From assembly GCF_963576675.1 (NCBI RefSeq), contig NC_088912.1, positions 10,625,001-10,689,000 on the forward strand: a DNA stretch of 64,000 nt. The letters are read 5' to 3'. How positions within the stretch are numbered: the first letter of the stretch is position 1; each line of letters starts with the position of its first letter. The position numbers were made by a program, and so were the translations under genes. The stretch comes from Euphorbia lathyris. Its lineage: Eukaryota; Streptophyta; Magnoliopsida; Malpighiales; Euphorbiaceae. The notes below the pieces were generated by a model. That model saw nothing but the letters and a program-made list of their open reading frames with translations, had not been told where the DNA came from and ran no database searches. Below are positions 55,309 through 64,000 of the stretch, in pieces.

Positions 55309-58300
55309 TGTAGACACCGAGTCGGAGGACCTGTGACGAAAACCTGAAAATAAGACGGTTGAAGCGATTGATTCCGAAAGTTTCGAAAAAAAAAAATAAG
55401 TTACGGTGGGTCACTACTGTTGATCGAATGGCTCGCGAATGCTTAACGACATGGTGCGAGTGCTTAGCGGCAGCCGGCGCGCGTTCATCGACAGTCGGAC
55501 GCCCGCTCGATGACGCAAAGCGCGCGCTCGACGTCCGTTGGATGCGCGCATCCAACCCCGGATAGCACGCGCTCGACGTCTGAGCAATGCACGTGCTTGG
55601 CGGCGCGAGGCGCGTGCTCGTCGGCCACAGGACGTGTGCGCCCGGCAGTGCGGAACACACGTTCGGCGGTCACGACGCGTGAACGCCCGACGGCGCGGAA
55701 CGCAAGCTCGACGGCCGCGGGGCGTGCACGCCCGACGGTGCGAGACGCGTCCCGGGGGCCGTTGGGCGGGCGCCCAACCACATCGGGCGGACGCCCAACG
55801 ATAGTTGGGCGCGCGCGCCCAACCTCGCGTTGGGCGATCGCCCAACAATCGTTGGGCGGCCGCCCAACAATGTTGGGCGGTAGCCCAACGCAAGGTTGGG
55901 CGGCCGCCCAACATGCCTTGGGCGGCCGCCCAACCCCCTTGGGCGACGCCCAATTCTCTTCGGGCGTCGCCCATTCCGTCGGGGATCCGTTTGCCTATAA
56001 AAGGCACGGATCCCCATGCATTAGAGGGAGGAGGAGGGAATTTTGGGAGCTTTCTCACTCTAAACATTTTTAGAGAGAGAGAGTCAATTTTTTGGAGAAA
56101 ATATTTTTTTTCCCAAAAAAAATCCTAATTTTCCAAAGTTAAATTTTTACTAAAAAACACAAAAAAAACGGAAAATCACGACTCGTGGAATCAATCGGCT
56201 TCGACTGTCAGATACTGAACTTGAGGTATTATCCGAGGACTAGACTCGTTTTATTTTATTTAATTTATTCATTTTCCTTTATTTATTTTTATGTTATAAT
56301 TTATTTATTTTGTCATTTATTTATTTATCACGTTTTATTTAATTTTTCGTATTTATTTAATTCCCGTCTCGTGTTGAATAAAATTCGGTTTTGCTTTAAA
56401 ATAAAAAACCTCGTTTTGATATCCCAATACGAACCGTGATCCGATAAAAAGGTAGTTTGGGTGTTAAAAACGTTGTAATTATAAGTTTTAATTTAAAAGA
56501 ATCTCCGAATAATGTTTTAAAATAAAAACGTCGTTTTAGGAACTTCCGTTATTGACTATGATCCATTTTTGGTAGTTCGGAAATCCAAAACGATTGAATT
56601 AGACTTAATTTAAAGTTTGTGAATAAATCTAGAAACAATTGGAGTGCTGCTGTAATTTTCCGTTTCTGTCACTAATTGCTGTTTACCGACGGATTTTCCG
56701 TCGGTAAATCTGCCAGAATGTAAAAAATGCTGTTTTAGTCACTCTTTCTCAACTTTTAAGTTTTTGATCCTTGGTGTACATATATATAGTTATGTAATAT
56801 ATATTTTTAAGCTATTTTTGAATACTTTGTACATATATTTACTTAATGTCTTCATATGTCTTTTCTTTCATCAATTTGGTTTTATAAACTATATTTTATA
56901 TATTTTCTATTTAATTCATTTAAACCATATTGGGTATTATTTTAGAAGATTATTCATTTGGGCATTTTGGGTAATTAATTAGAAGGTGTTTTGAGGATGA
57001 TTAGGAGTCATTTTGATATTAATGTATATTTGGGAGGGTCATTTCTTATATACTTATTATGATAGTTATTTTAGGGGGTATAATGTTTATTTTTAATTAA
57101 TTTAACTTAATAAAATATATGTGTATATATAGATTTTTCTCCTCATTTCATTTAAGCTAAATATTAATTTCTTATTTATAATTTATTTCCTTTTTTGGCT
57201 TTTGATTAGAATGACAAGTTATTATACTTATTAAATACTTTCATCATTATTTTCATTCATCAAAGTTCATTATTTTCTCTATATTGTTTTAATTACTTAT
57301 TTTGTCACATATGTATATGTATATATATATCTTTCTCCTTTTCTTCTCAAAATTCTTATATGTATATATATATTATTTGGGGAAAATGTTTTGATTGATT
57401 GAGTTTGAGATTCAATTTATTATTTATTGTAATTATGACAAGTGGAAAATCCATTAAGGAAAAGGGGAAAATGAATCACAAAAAGAGTTTTCAATTTAAT
57501 TATTTAAACTAATGAATTTTTAGGGGTTCCTAATGTAAATAAATAGAGTTTTCTTGACATTTCAAATCGTTTCTCAAAACAACACGTTTTAAAACCTTAG
57601 TCCGTTCCAACGACGGATTAAGCGAACATTGTAATTAAAATCGTTTTCTTTGTGAATAATAGAGTTTTGAATCATTTTCTTAAAGGATTTGTACAAAATA
57701 AAATTGACTTGTATGTTTAACCACGTTTTCTCATTAAAGGTTTTTACCTTAATGTTTTCAAACACTTGAGTCGTTCCAACGGCGATTCAGGCGGACTTCA
57801 TCAAACGGGGTTTTGAAACGTACCTAAATCGTTCCAACGGCGATTAAGGTACGAACCAAGAAAATAAACTCGTTTTGGGGAAATGAGTTAGTATAGAATT
57901 GACACGCAACACGACATGTAAATCCCGTGGTAAATAAACCACTTCTTTCTTCCTCCCCTCTCTTTGTATGTATATCAAATTAATGTAAGTGGGTGATTCT
58001 TTACTAAAGTGGCTTTTCAATAATATATGCTCAAAACGGTTTCCAAAAAGAGAAAGAAAAGGTTTCAAATGAATTTTAAACTTAAAGAAGTATACGATTA
58101 GTCCGTTATCGCCTAACATGCTGAGTAGGAGGCCGGTGGTTCATAATCGGGCGATGTCGGGGTGCCTAGTAGCCTTTCTCCGGAAAGGAGCTAGCCTTCT
58201 CGGCTCGTACCTAAGTTTCCCGAACCCACACCGGTCTCCCGCAAGGGATCGGTGTTCATTTTCCCATTCGTGGGTGGCGACTCTTCCATATCTCCGAGCT

Positions 58301-58525
58301 CCGGTCCTGCCGAGCAGCTTGATTCCACGATTGGTTGCTTTCGGCGCCAATCACCGCTTACGTCGCCATGAGGTGTCCACCCCCCGGTCCGCCCGGGAGA
58401 TTAGGCCGCGGCACCTCGTCTAACAAGTGGCGACTCTGCTGGGGAAGCGAGAAATTTAATTCCGGAAGGCGTGTATTAAGCCCTTAACGGGGACGGATCG
58501 TATTATTTCTTTTCGTATGCATTCA
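55309..58525 (+). repeat. Tat-A 3' LTR (3217 bp)
   Basis: Near-identical to 39270-42511. Lacks one 22-bp palindrome unit and 3 bp. Most base changes fall in the CpG-rich palindrome region. The end includes TAACA AG TGGCGACTC (58421 onward) and 98 further bases before TSD CCTAT at 58526. Confidence 0.92.
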
Positions 58526-58760
58526 CCTATACTTTCCCTCTTTGTTTTGAGTTTGTGACCATGTACGCTTATTCTTTCATTTATTTATTTATGTAGCACA
58601 AATGGACGTTATTTTATGAGCTAATTGCCGCCTGATCATTTGCTAATTTATCTATTTTTATGTCCTAAACATATGGTACATGTGAAATAATCGAAAATGC
58701 ATGGGATACAAGGAGAAACGCAGGCATTAGTTGAAAATTGAAATGATTTATTGGTTAAGT

Positions 58761-59131
58761 TCCTACGTTAATTACATCCCACATACTTTGAAAACATTTC
58801 TTCAAATATTTACCGTTAATGCCGAGAAAAACAGCACGCCCCGCGTAGGTCTGGCTACGCCCCGCATGTAGGAGCCTCTGGTCCTGGAGCGTCTCGTTGA
58901 TGATGACTACGTGTGGCGTCTCTGGTGTTACGCCGCGCGTATAGGAGGGGCGCCCTGCGTGTTTGAGCTTCCGAGCTGTCCTCCAGCAGTAGCTTCCTCT
59001 ACATCTCGCGGGCTGGCCGCTCCGCGCGTTATAAGTTACGCCCCGTGCGGTGTAAGATGTTCTCATTGGTTCCTACGTTAATTACGTCCCACATACTTTG
59101 AAAATATTTCTTCAAATATTTGCCGTTAATG
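58761..59131. repeat. 61-bp direct repeats around a GCGT-palindrome module in Tat-B
   Basis: Copies 58761-58821 and 59071-59131 differ at three positions and encode the C terminus of Tat-B pol (minus strand). Between them lies a module with CACGCCCCGCGTAGG, TACGCCCCGCATG and TACGCCGCGCGTA, similar to the LTR module at 35.6 kb. The left copy keeps what looks like the original stop (…DVINVGT then TAA); the right copy now reads into the module. Confidence 0.78.
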
Positions 59132-61110
59132 TATATCCTATGTGGTTCTCCGCCCAAACTCTTCAACCAATACGCGTTCCCGGGAAGCACCTTGTGGATT
59201 TGAAATGGTCCTTCCCAGTTGGGCGACCACTTCCCAAGCTCACGGTCCTTCGTCCCGATTGGTAGGATTAGCTTCCACACTAGCTCGCCTTCTCTGAAGC
59301 TTTTCTTTTTCACTTTCTTGTTGTACACGTCTTCCACTTTCTTCTTTTGGATCATCATGCAATCGAGCACTTTCTGCCTTTCGCAGTCCAAATCTTCTAG
59401 TTCCATGGTCATGGCTTGCACATAATTGTCCGGCTCTAAGTCATTCTGACGCATTACTCGTAATGAAGGCACGATGACTTCTAATGGTATTACTGCATCA
59501 TGACCAAACGTTAGGCAAAACAGGCTCACTCTAGTCGCTCGTGTCTTAGATGTTCGCATAGCCCAAAGTGTTTCTGAGAGAACTTTATGCCACTCCCTAG
59601 GATTGTCTTCTAACATCTTCTCCAAGATTTGGATCAGGATCTTGTTGGACGCCTCGGCTTGACCATTCGCTTGTGCATAAAATGGAGTGGAATGAATCAA
59701 TTTAATCCCGTACTCTTCTGCGAACTCATTCATATCTTCGCCTGTGAACATGGTTCCTTGATCCGTGGTAATGGATTCTGGAATTCCGAATCTATGAATT
59801 AAGTTCTCTTTGATGAACTGGATTACTTGTGCTTGGCCGACTTGCTTCATTGGTGCTGCTTCTACCCACTTGGAAAAGTAATCTGTGGCAACTATGATGA
59901 AGCAATGGCCTTTTGATGAAGCTGGAAATATTTTCCCAATTAGATCGATAGCCCATCCTCTAAAAGGCCATGGTTTCACAACTGAGTGTAATTCTTCTGA
60001 GGGCACCCGTTGGACTTGGCCATACAATTGGCACTTCTTGCAACCCTTCGCATATGTGATGCAATCTCGTAGGATCGTGGGCCAGAAGTACCCATGACGA
60101 TTAATAAGCCACTGCATTCTCCTTCCCGATTGGTGAGCTCCGCATATGCCTTCATAGACTTGCTTTATGACCTCCATTGCTTTTGGGAAGCCGAGGCATT
60201 TAAGTAGCATTCCGTCGTAGCTCTTACGGTACAAATCACCTGCCATCAACATGTAATTTCGAGATTGAATACTTAGTGAATATTTTACTTTTTTGGATGG
60301 GTCATTGAGGTACTCGATGAACGGTTTCCTCCAACCCTGAGCTAAGTTGATATCGATGTCGAATGATTCGAACTGGACACCTCTATCCGCCACGGAAGGA
60401 TGACCCTGTCTTCTGATGATGACGACTTTGTATGCTGTCTCTTTAGAGATCTTCATTCCAGAAGCGATTTGGGCTAACTCGTCAGCTTCCCAATTGTCAT
60501 TTCTTGGAATATGCTCCAAACTGACCTCGTCAAACATTTCCAGAAGTTGGATTGCAAATGCGAAATAAGGTAACAGAGATAAACTTGAGCATTTGTATTC
60601 TCCTGTTAGGTGCCGGATGACCAATTGTGAATCTCCAAAAATCTTGACTTCTTTTGCTCCTAGGTCGATTAAGATTTCCAAACCAATGATCAGAGCTTCA
60701 TACTCAGCTTGATTGTTCGTGCATTCGAAGTCCAAGTTTACAGCTAATATCGTCTTAGTCCCGGATGGGGCTGTGATGATTACTCCTGCTCCGTTGGAGC
60801 TGTCTGTGCTCGAACCATCGAACTTTAACTGCCAAGGCTCTTTATGTGTCAGATACATTGGAAGTTCCGCCTCTTTGGGATATTGGAAACTGGTTGGGTG
60901 ATCGGCTACAAAATCTGCGATTGCTTTCCCCTTTACTAAGGATTGCGGGAGATATGTCAAGGTGAACTCGGCCAATGCTAGTGACCATTTCCCTATTCTT
61001 CCCGAGAGGATGGGCTGGTTTAGCATGTACTTGATCAAGTCTGTGCTGGCGATCACGTAAACTCTTACTTTGAGCAAGTAATGCCTCAACTTCGTGCAAG
61101 CGATAGAGGG
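59029..61110 (-). pseudogene. Tat-B RNase H and integrase
   Basis: Minus-strand frame open for about 686 codons. RNase H: LKFDGSSTDSSNGAG, NQAEYEALI, IFGDSQLVI (all acids present). Integrase finger EGICGAHQSG ... CKKC; core WAIDLIG, TTDQGTMF, ANGQAEASNK. C-terminal WSPNWEGPFQIHKV. It begins after a frameshift near 61110 that separates it from the RT. Its last residues (after DVINVGT) come from an inserted GC module. Better preserved than the RT junction suggests. Confidence 0.88.
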
Positions 61111-61114
61111 CTAA

Positions 61115-62593
61115 GCACGTTTTCTCAACTGGACTGTATCTTGTCTCTGCTGATAACAATGTTCAGCTTAGGTAGTAGATGGCTTGTTCATGGCGGTTTG
61201 CATTATCTTGGGCGAGTAGACACCCAATTGACTCGTCGGTTGCTGATATATAGAGCTTGAGTGGAGTGCCCTCTCTTGGTGGCATCAAAACAGGTGGATT
61301 ACTCAGGTAAGTTTTGATCTCCTCAAACGTCGCTTGATGCTTGTCGTCCCACTTGAAGCTTTCTTCATCTTTGTGCCTCAACAGATTTGAGAATGCTCTG
61401 GACTTTCCAGGCAAGTTGGATATGAATCGTCTCAAATAGTTTACTTGGCCCAAGAATCGTTGTAACTCTTTTTTATTCTTCGGAGGTTGTGCTTCTTTGA
61501 TTGCTTTTGCCTTATTGTTGTCGATCTCGATTCCTCTTTGGTGGACTAAGAATCCGAGAAAGTTCCATGCTTTGACCCCGAAGGCGCACTTCAGAGGGTT
61601 GAGCTTTAGGTTATACTTTCGCATTCGTTCGAAGCTTTTCCTCAAATGGTCGACATGTTCCATTTCTCGCTTGGACTTGATAACGATGTCGTCTACGTAT
61701 ACTTCCATAGAGGTGACGAGTAAATCGTGAAAAATGGCATCCATTGCTCTTTGGTATGTGGCGCCGGCATTCTTTAAACCGAATGGCATGACGACCCATT
61801 CGAACGTGCCGATTGACCCTGGGCATCGAAATGCCGTTTTTGCAATGTCTTCTTCGGCAATGGGGATTTGGTTATATCCCGCATAACAATCACACAGAGA
61901 TATTAATTCATTTTTAGACACAGCATCTACTAACATGTCGGCTATAGGCATCACATAGATGTCTTTTGGCGTGGCTAAATTTAGATCGCGGAAATCTACG
62001 CATACGCGTAGTTTACCGTTCTTTTTCACTACAGGAACGATGTTAGATAGCCATACAGCGTACTTTGCTGGTCTGATGAACTTAGCCTTGAAAAGTTTTT
62101 CTATCTCCTCCTTCACCTTGCCTTCAACCTCTTTACTCATCCTCCTTGTTGGTTGCTTGAATGGTTTGAATTCTGGTTTGATCGGCAATCTATGCTCCAC
62201 AACATCCTTGCTCAACCCGGGCATTTCATCATAATCCCAAGCGAAACAATCTTTGAACTCCTGAAGCAAACTGATAATGGCTTCTTTCAACGTTGGGCGT
62301 AGTAAGCTACTGACAAATGTAACCCGAGGTTCCTCTTCCGTTCCTAGATTTACTTCGTCTAAAGGATCGACTGCCATGGAACCTTCATCTTCTAACTTTG
62401 GGTTTGCCCTCTTCAGATCTTGTAGTTGGATTTCTTCTCCTTGAGGATTCAGTTCTGTTATTCCTTTGGGGGTTTCGACTTCTGAGACCCTCATGTCATT
62501 TTCTTGGTACAGTTTCTCCGCTAGTTGTTGTGCATTCAGTTTTGATATAGCGGCTGAAGCTACCGCTTCTTTTCCCGATTTTGTCTTAATCAT
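61115..62593 (-). pseudogene. Tat-B reverse transcriptase
   Basis: Starts at ATG 62593-62591, overlapping the TGA of the upstream frame as ATGA. Landmarks: VKKNGKLRVCVDFRDLN, DCYAGYNQIPIAEED (Asp present), MPFGLKNAGATYQRAMD, YVDDIVIKS (intact). TGA at 61165-61163 interrupts the RT/RNase H connection after YYLS, where a CGA (Arg) codon is likely; the same frame continues to ETRYSPVEKTCLAL, then shifts near 61110. Catalytic residues are intact but the chain is broken. Confidence 0.88.
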
Positions 62594-63700
62594 GGAATTT
62601 CTTCAATTATCGGTTCATTACGGAATGGCCTTCGGCGAGGCACGATTGCCATTGGCTTTAGGATATTCTTAATCTCTTCGCCACATGATTGCTCTTTGTG
62701 ATTGGACCCAACTCGGATTGGGCCAACAGATTCCTCGTAGAGTCTGGCTTCGACCACATCGGAGTAAGTTTTGAACGGCTTCTCATTCGCCCGAACAACC
62801 TCCACATCGTCTCCCTTCCAGAAAAGAAGAAATTGGTGCAATGATGAGGGGATGCATGAGTTGGAGTGAATCCAATCTCTCCCCAGAAGCGCCTGATAGC
62901 TCGCTGTTGAATTTACTACGAAGAAAGCAGCCATGGCGGTGTGGGAGCCAATAGTGAGCTCCAAAGGTAGGACACCGTAAGTCTTCGTGATTTCTCCCGT
63001 GAAGGCTGAAACCGACACCTCTGACGAGATTATATCTTCCTCCGATTTTCCTAAGGCTAGGACCATCTTCATCGGCATGATGTTAACGGCTGATCCATTG
63101 TCGATGAGCACTCTGGAGATCGGTTTGCCATCTACGTGAGCCTTGACGTATAAAGGTTTAATATGGCGGGTCATCCTCGGAGTGGGCTTGTCAAAGTAAA
63201 CCCTCCTCATGCCTTCTTCACCCGATGCGTTCGGTACTGTGTCTTCTTGCTCCTTGTGCTCGAGTTTGGGGACTTCCTTCTTGGTGTCTTCACCTCTAAA
63301 ATCTGAAGGTAAGATTAAAGAGGTAGCTGCACACTCTATCCGTATGATGAAATCTCCAACCCGGATCTGGAGGTTTTTCTCTTGGTTTTTTCCTCCTCCT
63401 TTCGCGTCATTAGAGTTAACGCTGGATGATTCCTTTCGATCATTTCTCTTTTCTGCCTCTCTTTTCCTTAATCTTCTTTTTGCATTTTTGGAGAAAGGCC
63501 TTGGGAACTTCTTGTGGCTATTCAATTGCCATTGATCGATGGGCGACGTGCCTGAAGGCGTCACAAAACGTGGTCGTTGTTGTTGCACATCTCTTCTCTT
63601 AGTATTTTACGGTTGCCTTGAACTTTCCTCTAACTTAGATGGTATCGCTTTTGGTACCCATATCTGCCGGGTCTTTAAGTCGCAACGTTGCCTTCCTTTG
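62590..63700 (-). pseudogene. Tat-B gag tail and aspartic protease
   Basis: A basic linker (FSKNAKRRLRKREAEKR) leads to the retropepsin-like domain with active site VLIDNGSAVNIMP and the conserved ALLGRDWIHSNSCIPSS. Asp-Asn-Gly in place of Asp-Ser/Thr-Gly is seen in many plant Tat-type proteases. The frame is open over 63588-62590 and ends TGA 62592-62590, overlapping the RT start. Upstream, gag is in another frame across a C14 run. This protease is the domain missing from Tat-A. Confidence 0.85.
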
Positions 63701-64000
63701 CCCCCCCCCCCCCCACACTAGCGAGGTGGCATTGATCATGTTGGCTATTAGGAATGGGTCATCGTCGATCAGCATGCTTTCCTTCTTCTCCGAGAATTGG
63801 AGTATCCCGCGGTTAATCCTATCCTGCACGGCATTTCTAAAACCAAAACAAGCTTGAGTATTATGGCTCCAGTTGTCGTGATACTTACAGTAATCTCGTC
63901 CGCGTATTTCCTCTTTAGATGGGATCACATGCCTAGGTGGTAACGTGATGAACTGCTCTTTTAGCAAATAATCGAAAATCTTTTCCGTCTTTGAGACGTC
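63635..64000 (-). pseudogene. Tat-B gag C-terminal part (cut by window edge)
   Basis: Open from the right edge to TAA at 63637-63635. Has KIFDYLLKEQFI and the Cys/His knuckle YCKYHDNWSHNTQAC followed by FRNAVQDRINRGILQF, typical of the C-terminal gag of this lineage. A run of 14 C (63701-63714; G on this strand) probably shifts the frame away from the protease. The capsid core lies beyond the window. Confidence 0.8.

Larger units (their letters stand above)
39270..58525 (+). mobile_element. Tat-A: young 19.3-kb Ty3/gypsy Tat-lineage element
   Basis: TSD CCTAT at 39265-39269 and 58526-58530. Terminal repeats 39270-42511 and 55309-58525 start TGTAGACACC and end GCATTCA or GTATGCATTCA. Plus-strand order: LTR, 1.9-kb leader, gag with four capsid modules, RT, RNase H, integrase. 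After pol come a hairpin-rich spacer, an antisense PMD gene, a minisatellite, a polypurine tract and the 3' LTR. From the TATA box onward I found only about six differences between the LTRs by eye, all transitions, so insertion is recent. pol is nevertheless disabled. Confidence 0.95.
33705..64000 (-). mobile_element. Tat-B: old Ty3/gypsy Tat-lineage element, split by Tat-A
   Basis: Minus-strand element. From the right edge leftward: gag, protease, RT, RNase H, integrase (64000-59029), then GC palindrome modules. Tat-A (39270-58525) interrupts next. Beyond it lie an antisense PMD gene (36348-39247), a polypurine tract (36102-36086) and an LTR (36085 to about 33705). The 5' LTR is outside the window. 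Reverse order plus the CCTAT duplication around Tat-A shows Tat-A jumped into Tat-B. The left end at 33705 is inferred from where a family D MITE is cut. Confidence 0.75.

Overview
This is a stretch of plant nuclear DNA, almost certainly from a eudicot. It carries two intron-split host genes in AT-rich DNA, dense nested miniature inverted-repeat elements (MITEs), Ty1/copia and Ty3/gypsy retrotransposons, a truncated LINE and plant mobile domain (PMD) genes. No species can be named from the sequence alone.

Layout. (1) 1-15.9 kb, plus strand: an alcohol-forming fatty acyl-CoA reductase gene (FAR, CER4-like). Nine coding exons are visible and the first exon lies left of the window. About 1.4 kb of coding sequence is spread over nearly 16 kb because MITEs fill the introns, often one inside another, several with clear target-site duplications (TSDs). 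(2) 15.9-20.2 kb: intergenic MITEs and a 5'-truncated LINE on the minus strand with a perfect 16-bp TSD. (3) 20.25-23.9 kb, plus strand: a complete NDUFA2 (complex I B8 subunit) gene whose three small coding exons are hard to see by ORF length. A promoter with four site II (TGGGCY) motifs and a telo-box lies upstream. (4) 24-33.4 kb: a fold-back MITE split by a 6.0-kb Ty1/copia element with 118-bp LTRs. The copia gag is itself split by a 1.34-kb solo LTR. (5) 33.7-64 kb: an old Ty3/gypsy Tat-lineage element on the minus strand ('Tat-B'; its gag and 5' LTR run off the right edge). Its 3' LTR is at about 33.7-36.1 kb, its antisense PMD gene at 36.3-39.2 kb and its pol at 59-64 kb. It is split by a young 19.3-kb Tat-lineage element on the plus strand ('Tat-A', 39270-58525, TSD CCTAT).

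Most unusual object. In Tat-A the place normally held by protease is occupied by three extra copies of the capsid core domain, giving four divergent 69-residue gag modules in tandem and no visible protease motif. Tat-A also has an 11-unit palindrome array just upstream of a TATA box that sits inside an inverted repeat. Its LTRs extend 100 bp past a tRNA-type primer-binding motif. An antisense, spliceable PMD gene contains a CACGTG array in its first intron, and a 39-bp minisatellite lies before the 3' LTR. Its LTRs are nearly identical, yet pol has amber codons, a frameshift and an altered YVDD box, so it probably depended on enzymes from another element.

How the parts relate. FAR makes fatty alcohols for wax, cutin or suberin, and NDUFA2 supplies mitochondrial complex I. 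They share nothing but location. Everything else is transposon-derived and layered by insertion order, and that order can be read from the TSDs. Boundaries, splice sites and family assignments were made by eye. No alignment or database search was run.
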